Shown here piece after piece: positions 54,065 through 62,891 of a stretch of 64,000 nt of DNA. The stretch is from JAEUIG01 sp046349775. Its GTDB lineage: Bacteria; Planctomycetota; Planctomycetia; Planctomycetales; Planctomycetaceae. Position numbers and translations under genes: made by a program. Location: NCBI GenBank assembly GCA_046349775.1, contig JAXMBS010000004.1, positions 89,169-153,168 on the forward strand, in the 5' to 3' direction. Numbering within the stretch: the stretch's first letter is position 1; the number at the start of each line of letters is the position of its first letter. Below the pieces are notes generated by a model. It had not been told where the DNA came from, made no database searches, and worked only from the letters and a program-made list of their open reading frames with translations.

Positions 54065-55378
54065 TCATTGCCCCGTCAGCACGGGGTCTTGAGCGGTCTG
54101 CGCCGCAGCGTCGGCCGGTGCATCGGTCGGCGGCTTGATCTCCCGTTCCTTCCCATCCAGCAGGCAGCTCACGTTCACGTCCCCCATCACGTTGACGGCC
54201 GTCCGGCAGCGGTCGAGGAACCAGTCAACTGTAAGGAGGATCGCGATGTACTGCGTCGGCAGGCCGACCGCTTTGAACACCAGCGTCATCGTCACCAGCC
54301 CCGCTTCGGGGATGCCTGCCGCTCCGACCGACGCCACGATTGATGTCAGCACAACCAGAAGCTGCTGCGGCAGCGTCAGATGATGCCCCAGCATCTGACC
54401 GATGAACAGCGCGGACATCGCTTCGTACAGGGCCGTGCCGTCGTTGTTGAAGTTGGCCCCGACCAGCGCGCCCAGGCTGGCCGATCGCTCCCGCAAGCCG
54501 ACCCGCTGATGCAGGCATTCGTACGTCACCGGCATTGTTGCCGTCGAACTGGCCGTGGAGAATGCCATGACCAGCGCATCGCGCATCCCGACGAGCACAT
54601 CGCGCGGACGGACCCATGAGCCGAACCTGATTCGCAGCAGGTAATACGTGCACTGGAGCAGCAGAGCGACGAGCACCGCGAGCACGAATCCGCCGAGAGC
54701 GATGAAGTCAGAGAAACCCTTCATCCCGATGATCGACGCCACGATTCCAAACACCGCCAGCGGAATCACCTCGATAATCCAGTGCAACAGCACAATCAGT
54801 GTGTCGAGGGCCAACTCGACGAGGTCGGCCACAGTGGCCACAGAGCGAGATTTGAACCGTCGCAGGGCGATCCCGAACGCGACCGCCAGCAGGATCACGC
54901 CGATGACGCTGCCACCGTCGGTCAGCGGGCCGACCAGGCTGCGGGGAATATTGTCGAGAAACAGCGACAGCGGATCCGTATGCGCTGCCGTCTTTGATTC
55001 CTCGGCGGCGGGTTCAATTTTTGACCAGCGTCCGGGCTGCAGGACGTTGGCGACCGTGAGACCGATCAGAATGGCAACGACGGTGTTCAGCAGCAGCAGC
55101 GAAACGAGTCGCAATGTGGACCCGCGCGGCAACTGGGCGTGCATCAGCGCGTGAATCACCGCCAGCAGGATCAGCGGCGGCGCGAGCGCCCCCAGCAGCC
55201 GCAGGACCAGTTTGCTCGGAATCGCCAGCGGCTCGGCCCGCACCCCCAGCAGCAGCCCGATTACGATCCCGAACGCAAAGCCGATCAGGATCCGCAGATA
55301 AAGCGGCTGCCGTTTCCAGCGCGCCCACAGGCCGCCAGTGGCCCCGGCGGACATTTTATGCGGTGTGGGATCGTTCAT
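54065..55378 (-). CDS. Dicarboxylate/amino acid:cation symporter (DAACS family)
   Basis: 437 residues from ATG 55378. About eight helices plus re-entrant loops. The substrate region reads MAFSTASSTATMPVTYECLH (Ser-rich hairpin 1) and LGALVGANFNNDGTALYEAM (the NxDGTALY motif), followed by LLVVLTSIVASVGAAGIPEA (hairpin 2) and TVDWFLDRCRTAVNVMGDVN. The family imports glutamate, aspartate or C4-dicarboxylates with Na+ or H+. NNDG replaces the more usual NMDG. Substrate not certain. Confidence 0.88.
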   Translation of the reverse strand: MNDPTPHKMSAGATGGLWARWKRQPLYLRILIGFAFGIVIGLLLGVRAEPLAIPSKLVLRLLGALAPPLILLAVIHALMHAQLPRGSTLRLVSLLLLNTVVAILIGLTVANVLQPGRWSKIEPAAEESKTAAHTDPLSLFLDNIPRSLVGPLTDGGSVIGVILLAVAFGIALRRFKSRSVATVADLVELALDTLIVLLHWIIEVIPLAVFGIVASIIGMKGFSDFIALGGFVLAVLVALLLQCTYYLLRIRFGSWVRPRDVLVGMRDALVMAFSTASSTATMPVTYECLHQRVGLRERSASLGALVGANFNNDGTALYEAMSALFIGQMLGHHLTLPQQLLVVLTSIVASVGAAGIPEAGLVTMTLVFKAVGLPTQYIAILLTVDWFLDRCRTAVNVMGDVNVSCLLDGKEREIKPPTDAPADAAAQTAQDPVLTGQ

Positions 55379-55737
55379 GAGACAGCACGATACGCGATCG
55401 TGGTGTTAAACTCACGTTCTCCCGCACAATTGCGCCATGCACTTGCAATGAGTGCGGTGCCGGCCAGCGGACGACGAACATCGCCGCGACGGCCACTGTC
55501 CGTTGCTCTCGCTGACACGTCCCGAACTCTGCAACCTGGCGTTTTTTCGAATGTCGGGTCACAGTCCGGAACGCGTCTCGCGAAGCGCAGGCTTCCCGCA
55601 AACCACGGAATCCCAAGAACTTGTGCCTGCCGGAGGAGTCGAATCGGGCGTTGACAGCCTGCGCAGACTCCACAATAATCCCCGGTCTTGTGGACAACTC
55701 AGACGGGCACTCAGCGATTCAGGAAGGGCGGATTGTC
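55379..55737. other. Divergent intergenic region before trxA
   Basis: 359 bases without a recognisable gene. Contains the strong promoter described separately; the remainder shows no hairpin or repeat. Confidence 0.4.
55651..55679 (+). promoter_or_regulatory. Sigma70-type promoter of trxA
   Basis: TTGACA (55651-55656) is a perfect -35; AATAAT (55674-55679) follows after exactly 17 bases. The start codon of trxA is 58 bases further. Confidence 0.65.
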
Positions 55738-56067
55738 ATGGCTGGAAACATCGTGGAACTCACCGACGACAACTTTGACACCGAAGTGCTGCAGAGCGCC
55801 GAGCCTGTCCTCGTCGACTTCTGGGCGCCGTGGTGCGGTCCCTGCCGGATGATCGCGCCGGCGGTTGAAGAGGTCGCCAATGAATACAAGGGCAAGGTTC
55901 GCGTCGCGAAGCTCAACACCGATCAGGCGCGACAGTCGGCGGTGAAGTACCGGATTCAGTCGATCCCGATGCTGATGTTGTTTAAGGGGGGAACCGTGGC
56001 GGACCAGGTGCTCGGTGCGGTGCCGAAGCAGCAGATCACGGCCATGCTCGATCGTCACGTGAAGTAA
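55738..56067 (+). CDS. trxA: Thioredoxin
   Basis: 109 residues from ATG 55738 (AGGAAGGG upstream). Classical thioredoxin: VLVDFWAPWCGPCRMIAPAV with redox motif WCGPC, LNTDQARQSAVKYRIQSIPM with the cis-Pro, and GGTVADQVLGAVPK. Length and motif spacing match TrxA. It reduces protein disulfides in the cytoplasm using thioredoxin reductase, whose gene is not in the window. Confidence 0.95.
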   Translation: MAGNIVELTDDNFDTEVLQSAEPVLVDFWAPWCGPCRMIAPAVEEVANEYKGKVRVAKLNTDQARQSAVKYRIQSIPMLMLFKGGTVADQVLGAVPKQQITAMLDRHVK

Positions 56068-56103
56068 TTCGGGCGCTCGCGCTTGGGCCGATTTTGAAGA
56101 AAC

Positions 56104-56124
56104 CGGGGCGCCGGAGGCGCCCCG
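56104..56124. terminator. GC-rich hairpin between trxA and coiled-coil gene
   Basis: CGGGGCGCC and GGCGCCCCG flank the loop GGA, 36 bases past the trxA stop. No T tract follows, so termination is uncertain; GGGAAGGGA just after it serves as the next ribosome site. Confidence 0.4.
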
Positions 56125-56142
56125 TCGCGGGAAGGGAAGCCC

Positions 56143-57828
56143 ATGAGCCTGTTTGGTGGACGTCGTGCGTCCTCCCCGGCGCTGGATCACGCTCGCTCTC
56201 CCGTCCCGACGAGCGTCGCCGACGAAGCCACCGCGCGCCCGCCGCATTTCTATCCCGTCGCGGCGCCCCCTCCGCATCTTCCGCCCGTCGCGGCGGAGGT
56301 GCCGACCGTCGACGAAGCTCGTCACGTCGCCGAACAACTGCGATTGCTCCTGGCGGAGCTCGGCCGCCGCGAAGCGAGTCTCAACAGCCGGCTCGAGCGT
56401 GTGGAACGCGAGCAGCGCGAACTCCACGGCAATGCTCAGCAGTTGGCTGAGGCCCAGCGGATCCTAGAGGCCGCATTCGCCGAGCGTGAAGCCTCGATCG
56501 CTGAGCAGGCGGCCGCGGCGGCCGAACAGCAGGCCGCGGTCGATCAGCAACAGGCCGAACTCGACCGGCAGCGTGCTGAACTCCGCGAGCAGCTTTGGGC
56601 CGAAATCGCAGAACAGCGCCGCGAAGTGGCTGAGAGCCAGGCGGCGCTCGAGTCCGGGCGCGGCGAACTCACGCAGCTGCGAGAGCGTCTTCGCGAGGCA
56701 CTGCTGGCGGAAGTGGCCGCCGATCGCAGTCGACTCGCCGCGCAGCGTGCCGACCTTGAGCAGGAACGCGCCCGCGTCCGCACGGAAGTGGAAGCCGAGC
56801 TCGTTGCGCAGCACGGCGATTTGGACAAGCAGCGGCAGGCGCTCGAACGGCAACGTGCCGAATTTGCCGTCGCTGTGGAGACATGGCAGGCGAGTCGCGA
56901 CCAGGCGTGGCAGGAGCAGAATGCGCAGCTCGAACTGCGACGGCAGGAGCGGCTGGCCGACATCGAGGCGCGTGACGCCGCCGTCGGTCAGCGCGAAGTC
57001 GACTTGATCAAACGCACGAGGTTTCACGAGGAGCATCTCGACCGGTTGCGAAAGGGGATCGAGGCAAAGCAGATCGAACTTGAACGCCACCGCGCGGCCA
57101 TCTTCGTCTGGAACGCCGACGTCGAAGCCACGCTCCGCAGCCGCCTCGTGCATCTCGGCAAGTTCCGCGGCCTGCTGGAACAGCGCGAAGCGGCCTGCGA
57201 CGCCGCCTGGCGGTCTGTGGCCGAAGCCCGCGACCGGCAGCAGCAGTTCCTGCACGAAACCCGCGAGCAGCTTGCCGCCGAACGCGCTTCGATCGCCGAG
57301 CAGCAGCAACTGGCTGCCGGCGACCTGCGCCGACAGGCCGACCTGCTGCGGCTCCGCGAAGAGGAAGTCGCCCGCCAGTCAGCGCGTTTCGACCAATGGG
57401 AGCACGATCTGGAACGGCGCAGTCGCGAATGGAAGGCCTGCGAAGCCGCGTTGCAGCTGGCGATCGACACCTTGTCGGACCAGGTCGGGGCCGCGGTCGT
57501 CAGACGATTGCTGGCGCAGGCTGCGGTCCCCGCCGACAGACTCGCGAGCGAAGCGGACCAATCCGCCGAGTTGCTCGTTCAGGAACAGCAGCTCGTCGAC
57601 TGGCGCGAGGAACTGCAGCGCGAACGCGACGCGTTCGCCGAATTGACGGCAGCCCGCGAAGAGCGGTTGGACGTTCGCGAAGCGGCGCTGAGCCGGCAAC
57701 TCGATCAGCTCGTCGATCGCGAGGCCGCCCTGCACGCGGACCAGGCCCGCGACCGGGCCGAGCGTGAGCAGGCGTTCGCCATCCTCGAATCGCTGGTGAG
57801 CGAAATCGAACGCCGCCGCGCCGGCTAA
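56143..57828 (+). CDS. Long coiled-coil protein, unknown function
   Basis: 561 residues from ATG 56143. Residues 1-~55 are Pro/Ala-rich and basic; from ~60 to the end the sequence is almost continuous heptad-patterned coiled coil rich in Glu, Arg, Gln and Ala (REASLNSRLERVEREQRELH, QQQAELDRQRAELREQL). No signal peptide or membrane segment, so cytoplasmic. No Walker or SMC head motif. Its TAA overlaps the TAG of the convergent membrane-protein gene by two bases. A cytoskeletal or scaffolding role is possible but unproven. Confidence 0.75.
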   Translation: MSLFGGRRASSPALDHARSPVPTSVADEATARPPHFYPVAAPPPHLPPVAAEVPTVDEARHVAEQLRLLLAELGRREASLNSRLERVEREQRELHGNAQQLAEAQRILEAAFAEREASIAEQAAAAAEQQAAVDQQQAELDRQRAELREQLWAEIAEQRREVAESQAALESGRGELTQLRERLREALLAEVAADRSRLAAQRADLEQERARVRTEVEAELVAQHGDLDKQRQALERQRAEFAVAVETWQASRDQAWQEQNAQLELRRQERLADIEARDAAVGQREVDLIKRTRFHEEHLDRLRKGIEAKQIELERHRAAIFVWNADVEATLRSRLVHLGKFRGLLEQREAACDAAWRSVAEARDRQQQFLHETREQLAAERASIAEQQQLAAGDLRRQADLLRLREEEVARQSARFDQWEHDLERRSREWKACEAALQLAIDTLSDQVGAAVVRRLLAQAAVPADRLASEADQSAELLVQEQQLVDWREELQRERDAFAELTAAREERLDVREAALSRQLDQLVDREAALHADQARDRAEREQAFAILESLVSEIERRRAG

Positions 57829-59282
57829 CTTGCCGGTCCCGGCTTTCTGCGGCGCTCGTGAATCCCCGCAACGATGCTGATCACGAACAGCGTCGTGAAA
57901 ATCGCGTGGACGATCAGCTCGCTGCGAAACTTCTGGAGCAGATACGCGCCGCGTCCGCCTGCCGCGACTTCGGCCTCGGGGTTTCCCCACCAGATGTCGG
58001 ACCAGCCGAGTCCCATCTGGTAGCCGATTCCCATCAGCACACAGGTCGCGAACAGGAAGAGTGTCATCAAGCGTGGACGTTCGCGCCACTGCCACCAATG
58101 CACAAACAGGATCGACACCGCGGCCATCCCCAGCACGTACAGCGTGCGTCCTTGCTCCGGCATGTTGATCCCGCCGCGATCAAGCAGGTCCCGCTGCCAG
58201 TCGATTGCCGCCGCCACGATCGTCACGCTGATTGCCGACTGCCATGCCACGGTGTCCCACCGCGTGGACAGCACCATCAGCACGCACCCCAGCCCGGTAA
58301 AACCCAGCAGTGTGTCAATGATCGTGTGCCGCCAATCCGTAACCGGCACCTCACGCAATTGCGGGATGACGTCATCGACGAACAGGTGCAGCTCCCGAAA
58401 TACGCCGTACACAACGAGGACGCCACCGAGGAGGCTGAGCAGTCCACTTGCACTCCATGCGGATGCTGTGTGGGGCTGCTGCTCTCGTTCTGCGTTGCTG
58501 GCCAGCGGTTTGAGCCGTTCCCGCAGGTGGTACGCGCACAATCCCAGCGCGGCGCCGAACACGAAGCCGAAACTGAATTCCATGAACTTCCAGAACGGCA
58601 GCCAGCTCCAGGCCTTGTCGATGCGAGGCTGCACCGCGATGAACAGGCTTCCTGGCCCGAACCCGATTGCGCCGCCGATCAGACCGTAGGCGGCGAATCG
58701 CGCGGGAATCCATGCAGAGCCGGGAACGGCCAGCCGCGTGTATCCCAGCAGTGCGAGCGCGCCGAGCAGCAGGCCGGCCCACGATTCGTCGCGCGGCTTG
58801 TTCACCGGGTCGGAGAAGTAAATCAGCTTCGGAGCGTTGATGAAGTGGATACCGATGGCGACTCCTGCCAGCATGACGGCGAAGGCCAGCAGCACATGCC
58901 GTCGCGGAATGTGCGGGGCGGCAAACCCCAATCCAATCACCGCCCCTCCCAGGAGTCCCCACACGCCCCCTTTGAGAGTTGTCCCGGTCAGTCCCCAGGC
59001 GAATGTGTCGTCGGCCCGCAGGAGCCCCAGCGTCTGGCCGTAAGTCATTAGTCCGCCAAACCCAACGCCAAACGCGCCGAACGCCACAACTGCTGCCGAG
59101 GCGAGTGCGCCGTAGCCGAGGTACTGGCAGATGATGAGCGTAACGAGTGCACCGGGGATCATGGCCCCGAACGGTCCGCCGCCGATGTACCCACGCAACC
59201 CCCAGCCCAGGGACATGACGACTGCAGGGATCAGCACCCACGCCAGTGGAGAGCGACTGTCGGTTTCGGACTTGGAAGTCAT
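57825..59282 (-). CDS. Large multispanning membrane protein, unknown function
   Basis: 485 residues from ATG 59282; the in-frame extension to 59390 looks non-coding. Around twelve hydrophobic helices, with Gly-rich motifs SLGWGLRGYIGGGPFGAMIP, GGVWGLLGGAVIGLGFA and YGLIGGAIGFGPGSLFIAVQ. A family-like block FGFVFGAALGLCAYHLRERL and polar loops near YFSDPVNKPRDESWAGLLLG follow. I do not recognise a characterised family; transporter is possible. Confidence 0.6.
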   Translation of the reverse strand: MTSKSETDSRSPLAWVLIPAVVMSLGWGLRGYIGGGPFGAMIPGALVTLIICQYLGYGALASAAVVAFGAFGVGFGGLMTYGQTLGLLRADDTFAWGLTGTTLKGGVWGLLGGAVIGLGFAAPHIPRRHVLLAFAVMLAGVAIGIHFINAPKLIYFSDPVNKPRDESWAGLLLGALALLGYTRLAVPGSAWIPARFAAYGLIGGAIGFGPGSLFIAVQPRIDKAWSWLPFWKFMEFSFGFVFGAALGLCAYHLRERLKPLASNAEREQQPHTASAWSASGLLSLLGGVLVVYGVFRELHLFVDDVIPQLREVPVTDWRHTIIDTLLGFTGLGCVLMVLSTRWDTVAWQSAISVTIVAAAIDWQRDLLDRGGINMPEQGRTLYVLGMAAVSILFVHWWQWRERPRLMTLFLFATCVLMGIGYQMGLGWSDIWWGNPEAEVAAGGRGAYLLQKFRSELIVHAIFTTLFVISIVAGIHERRRKPGPAS

Positions 59283-59396
59283 TGCAAGACTTCGGGGAAT
59301 TGAGGATTTTTCGAACCGGCCTAGATTAACTCTCCAGGCGGCTTGAGAGTAGCTGCCGACGGGGTCTGACGGCAGCGCGAACGCGTTCATACACGC

Positions 59397-59425
59397 TTGA
59401 CGAACGCCCGGCGACTCGTCATAAA
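59397..59425 (+). promoter_or_regulatory. Candidate sigma70-type promoter of rpsD
   Basis: TTGACG (59397-59402) and CATAAA (59420-59425) are 17 bases apart. The rpsD start is at 59509, leaving a ~75-base leader with room for S4-type autoregulation, for which no structure was proven. Confidence 0.5.
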
Positions 59426-59508
59426 GCTCGTTTCCGCAAATTTTTCAGGCCGAATCGGTGTCGAGCCGCGTGTTGCTCCATCGGGTCGGATAAGGGAGGA
59501 GTGCCCGC

Positions 59509-60117
59509 ATGGGGCGGTACACGGGACCGAAGGCGCGCGTCAATCGGCGGTTGGGTTTCCAGGTGTTCGAGAGCGCCGGCGCCATCCGCGCCCTCGAGCG
59601 CAAACCCAATCCCCCGGGGATGATTCTGCGCCGCGGCAAGCCGTCGATCTACGGTCAGGCTTTGGCCGAGAAGCAGAAGATCAAGTACTACTATGGATTG
59701 CGGGAGCAGCAGCTCCGCAAGTATTTCGCCACGGCCAAGCGGCTGAAGGGAAACACCGGCGCGCATCTGCTCGTCCAGTGTGAGCGCCGCCTCGACAATG
59801 TTGTCCGTCGTGCCGGGTTTGCACTGACCCGTCCGCAGGCTCGTCAGGGGGTCGTGCACGGGCATTTCCAGATCAACGGCAAGACGGTCCGGCGCCCTTC
59901 GATCCAGGTGAAGGCCGGGGACGTGATCACAATCCGCAATCGGCCGAACCTGAAGAAGCACTACACCGAAGTGGTCGGTGCGGGCAGCTCGGGCGGCGCG
60001 AGTTGGATTTCGTTTGACGCCGGCGAGCTCAAGGCGATCGTCACTTCCCTGCCGACTGCCGACGATGTCAGCCTGCCGGTCGATGTCGGGCAGGTCGTGG
60101 CCTTCATGTCGCGTTGA
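59509..60117 (+). CDS. rpsD: 30S ribosomal protein S4
   Basis: 202 residues from ATG 59509. MGRYTGPKARVNRRLG opens it; KKQKIKYYYGLREQQLRKYF-like text, the S4 RNA-binding domain CERRLDNVVRRAGFALTRPQ, ARQGVVHGHFQINGKTVRRP and GDVITIRNR are all present. The N-terminal zinc cysteines of some S4 proteins are absent (Cys-minus form). Length is usual. It binds 16S rRNA early in 30S assembly. It stands apart from the usual rpsM-rpsK-rpoA neighbours. Confidence 0.96.
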   Translation: MGRYTGPKARVNRRLGFQVFESAGAIRALERKPNPPGMILRRGKPSIYGQALAEKQKIKYYYGLREQQLRKYFATAKRLKGNTGAHLLVQCERRLDNVVRRAGFALTRPQARQGVVHGHFQINGKTVRRPSIQVKAGDVITIRNRPNLKKHYTEVVGAGSSGGASWISFDAGELKAIVTSLPTADDVSLPVDVGQVVAFMSR

Positions 60118-60214
60118 GGCCTGTCGGCAACCCCGGACGGTTCCGCAACGGAGCTGCTGAATTCCCGCCTCGGGCGCCGTCTGGCCCGCGGCGGCCCTGC
60201 GAGAGAGTCATCCG

Positions 60215-60850
60215 ATGCACCAGGCGCCGTACCCTTACCCGGCGACTCTGATCTTCGGCATCCCCGGCGCCGGCAAGGGGACGCAGGGGGACATTCTCAA
60301 GACGATCCCCGGGTTTTTCCACGTCTCCAGCGGCAACGTGTTTCGCCAGATGGGTGACGCGACCGAAGAGGCGCGGATGGTGCGGGAGTACATCCGCACG
60401 GGCGAACTCGTGCCGGATGAACTCACGATCCGCATTTTTCTCGAGCACCTGGAAGCCAAGCGCCAGTCCGGTGAATTTCAGCCGGAGCGCGACCTGCTGC
60501 TGCTCGACGGCATACCTCGCGCCCCGCTCCAGTGCCGCCTGCTGCGGCCGTACATCGACGTCAAGCTGATCCTGCATCTCGTCTGCCACGACCAGGAGGC
60601 AATGATCCAGCGCATTCGACGCCGGGCCAAACTGGAAAACCGTCCCGACGACGTCAGCGAAGATGTCATCCGCAAGCGGTTCGCGATCTATCACCGCCAG
60701 ACCCTGCCGGTGCTGAACGAGTATCCGGGCGACCTGGTGTCGGAGATTGACTCCAACCAGACGCAAGCGGAAGTGCTGCTCGCTTGCCTGTCGGCGCTCG
60801 TCCCAGTCCAGAAGCGGTATTTCCCGCGCAAGCTGCCGGCGGGGGGGTGA
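60215..60850 (+). CDS. Adenylate kinase-family nucleoside monophosphate kinase
   Basis: 211 residues from ATG 60215. P-loop FGIPGAGKGTQGDIL, NMP-binding region FHVSSGNVFRQM and EYIRTGELVPDELT, then LLLDGIPRAPLQCRLL (the DGFPR motif with Ile for Phe), and Arg-rich RIRRRAKLENRPDDVSEDVI with the lid Arg residues. Short LID, no zinc cysteines. It interconverts AMP, ADP and ATP. Located 97 bases after rpsD; adk is a ribosomal-operon gene in many bacteria. Divergent enough that adk is not assigned firmly. Confidence 0.85.
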   Translation: MHQAPYPYPATLIFGIPGAGKGTQGDILKTIPGFFHVSSGNVFRQMGDATEEARMVREYIRTGELVPDELTIRIFLEHLEAKRQSGEFQPERDLLLLDGIPRAPLQCRLLRPYIDVKLILHLVCHDQEAMIQRIRRRAKLENRPDDVSEDVIRKRFAIYHRQTLPVLNEYPGDLVSEIDSNQTQAEVLLACLSALVPVQKRYFPRKLPAGG

Positions 60851-60989
60851 CGCTACCGTCATGCGCCGCTCGCGGACAACGGACGAACGAGCTTCTCGGT
60901 TGTCGCAGCAGACGTCGCAAGTCGGGCGCTCTTCGCTCATTCCGCAGTTGGCGGTAGACTTTGAGCGAGCAGTGTGTCGGGAGCAGGTC

Positions 60990-61202
60990 ATGCCTAAGAA
61001 GCCCATCAACCCTGGAACTCTGCTGCCTTTCCCGCTTGAGTACGCTGGAAAATGGGTGGCATGGAACTCGGATCACACGCAAATCGTTGCGGCCGGCGAG
61101 AGCATCCAGGAAGTCTGGAATATCGTCAGCGAGAGAAGAATTGCTGATCCGGTCTACGAGAGAATTCCCCGCGCGGATGTACGGTTGGTGGGGATGCGAT
61201 GA
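60990..61202 (+). CDS. Small DUF5678-like protein, partner of retropepsin gene
   Basis: 70 residues from ATG 60990 (GGGAG seven bases upstream). The text PFPLEYAGKWVAWNSDHTQI, then VAAGESIQEVWNIV, matches the short DUF5678 type of domain. Its stop overlaps the ATG of the aspartic-protease-like gene (ATGA), so the two are made together. Function unknown. The size and coupling resemble antitoxin/toxin or substrate/protease pairs, but nothing in the sequence proves either. Confidence 0.65.
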   Translation: MPKKPINPGTLLPFPLEYAGKWVAWNSDHTQIVAAGESIQEVWNIVSERRIADPVYERIPRADVRLVGMR

Positions 61203-61672
61203 GGTTTCCCTATCGCGAGTACGTCGGAACACTGCCCGGCTCCCCTGACTTTCAATTGATCCTGCGACCCGTCATTTCTGTTCGGGTCGTAAGTTCTAAA
61301 TCGGAAGCGCGCTGGGACGCGCTTGTGGATTCCGGCGCCGATGAAACTCTGTTGCCGATTTCATTGGCAAAGGTTCTCGACATCGAGTTGCATGCGGAAA
61401 CCAGCCGGGCGGCTGGTGTTTCCGGCGAACAATTGACGATTCACTACGGCGACGTCGAATTGCAGATCGCATGCGGCCGCGACGTCGTCAAGTGGCGAAC
61501 GACCATCGGCTTCGTCGAGTTTGGCATTTCGACAGACGAATTGATCATTCTGGGACACGGCGGTTGTCTCGATTATTTCACAGCGACGTTTGACGGCGCG
61601 AATGCAGAACTGGAACTCATACCCAACGAGTACTTGCCACGAAGCCACATTCCGAGTGGAGTTCCACTCTGA
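61199..61672 (+). CDS. Retropepsin-like aspartic protease
   Basis: 157 residues; ATG 61199 overlaps the upstream TGA. WDALVDSGADETLLPISLAK holds the D-S-G-A catalytic triad of single-domain pepsin-like proteases, and ELIILGHGGCLDYFTATFDG carries the second conserved hydrophobic-Gly block (usually ILG). No signal peptide, so cytoplasmic; would work as a homodimer. Natural substrates of such bacterial proteins are unknown. Confidence 0.8.
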   Translation: MRFPYREYVGTLPGSPDFQLILRPVISVRVVSSKSEARWDALVDSGADETLLPISLAKVLDIELHAETSRAAGVSGEQLTIHYGDVELQIACGRDVVKWRTTIGFVEFGISTDELIILGHGGCLDYFTATFDGANAELELIPNEYLPRSHIPSGVPL

Positions 61673-61708
61673 CTGGCCGACCTGCGGGCATCAACGGGCA
61701 TTGTGCAC

Positions 61709-62719
61709 TTAACTTGGCCCCAGTCCCGCGAGTTCCAGCAGCAGCAGTTCCAGCTGCAATTGCTCGGCGACGCGACTGCCCCCTTTGAGGCCGCGGTCGG
61801 CTTCCAGCAGCCTGGATCGAATTCGCTCAGCCCGCGGTCGGCCAATCCGCCTGAGGTAGCGCTCGGAGGCGTCGATCTGCTGCGGGAAAACGCCGGCCTG
61901 TTGCAGGGCGGCGCGTAGCGGTGCACCCTCGCGGGCGAGTTCCGTCGCGCGCGCATATTTGCGGAAGACGAAGTTCACTCCGCCGAGGATCTTCTGCGCC
62001 GCTTCGCCGGCGTGCAGCAATTTGCCGAGCGCAACGATTGCAGCCGATGGCTGACCGTCCCGCACGGCATCGGTCATTTTCCAGGTCGTTTCGGCCCGCC
62101 AGCCGCCGACGACCGCCCTGACGTCCTCGGCCGAAATCCGCTCGCGCTCGCCGACGTACGCCGCGAGCTTCGCCAGCTCCTGCTCCAGCAGCGACACGCC
62201 GGTCCCGGCCAGTTCGACGATCAGCGTCGCGGCATCGCGAGTCAGCTGCTTGGCGTACCCGGACTTCGCGTGGGTCGTCAGCCACGTGAACAGCGCGGCT
62301 CCCTTCAATTCCGAGCAGTCGATCTCCAGCCCGGCGTCGGCCAGTTTTTTCGCAAGCCGCGTATTGCTGCGCCACGTCTTGACGTCGATGACGAACACCG
62401 ACTGCCGCGACGGCTTGTCGAAGTAGGTTTCGAGGCTGTCTCGATGCTCGGAGACGAAGTCGTCGGCTTCCTCGACGATCACCACGCGTTGGTCGCCGAA
62501 CATCGAGACGGTCGCGAGTTCGTCCCGGACGCGCCGCCATTCGGCGTCATGGCCGGTCAAACGCGTCAGGCCGGCGTCGGCATCCGCCTGTTCGCCAAAC
62601 ACGCGCGCGAGGACGACCCGGCGGGCCGCCTCCTTGAGTCCCGCCTCGCTGCCGTGCAGGACAACAATCGGCGGGATAGCGGCTGCGTTGGGCTGTTGCA
62701 GGAACGCGGTGGCGTGCAT
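61709..62719 (-). CDS. holA: DNA polymerase III subunit delta
   Basis: 336 residues from ATG 62719; the in-frame extension to 62965 overlaps the divergent gene region and is rejected. HATAFLQQPNAAAIPPIVVL, then LHGSEAGLKEAARRVVLARV begins the AAA+-like domain with a degenerate nucleotide loop as in delta. VSMFGDQRVVIVEEADDFVS, LSSWLTTHAKSGYA-like text, LAGTGVSLLEQELAKLAAYV and RRIGRPRAERIRSRLLEADR fit HolA domains II and III. It opens the sliding clamp in the clamp loader. Confidence 0.88.
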   Translation of the reverse strand: MHATAFLQQPNAAAIPPIVVLHGSEAGLKEAARRVVLARVFGEQADADAGLTRLTGHDAEWRRVRDELATVSMFGDQRVVIVEEADDFVSEHRDSLETYFDKPSRQSVFVIDVKTWRSNTRLAKKLADAGLEIDCSELKGAALFTWLTTHAKSGYAKQLTRDAATLIVELAGTGVSLLEQELAKLAAYVGERERISAEDVRAVVGGWRAETTWKMTDAVRDGQPSAAIVALGKLLHAGEAAQKILGGVNFVFRKYARATELAREGAPLRAALQQAGVFPQQIDASERYLRRIGRPRAERIRSRLLEADRGLKGGSRVAEQLQLELLLLELAGLGPS

Positions 62720-62891
62720 GGGTGAGACGATAGGGGGCCGCTGCGAGCGGGGCAAGGAATTGCAAGACGCGAACGTGTGGTCTCCGGGCGCTGACGCTTC
62801 CGGCTCGGGCGTTGCCGGCTGGAAACATTCTATAGAGTGCGGTAGTCTCGTGGGCTCGACTCCCATGCCCCCTTCCGGCGCAAGCTCCGCA

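Noticed and set aside
57858..59051. 397-codon open frame antisense to the membrane-protein gene
   Set aside because: His/Gln/Arg-rich shadow; the opposite strand has clear transmembrane helices and a plausible start.
62812..62836. TTGCCG/TATAGA as promoter of the last gene
   Set aside because: The spacing is only 13 bases, too short for a sigma70 promoter, though the TATAGA box alone could still be used.
62841..62876. tRNA-like T-arm (GTGGG-CTCGACT-CCCAT) before the last gene
   Set aside because: No matching acceptor, D or anticodon arm could be found upstream, and the segment lies in the leader of a protein gene.
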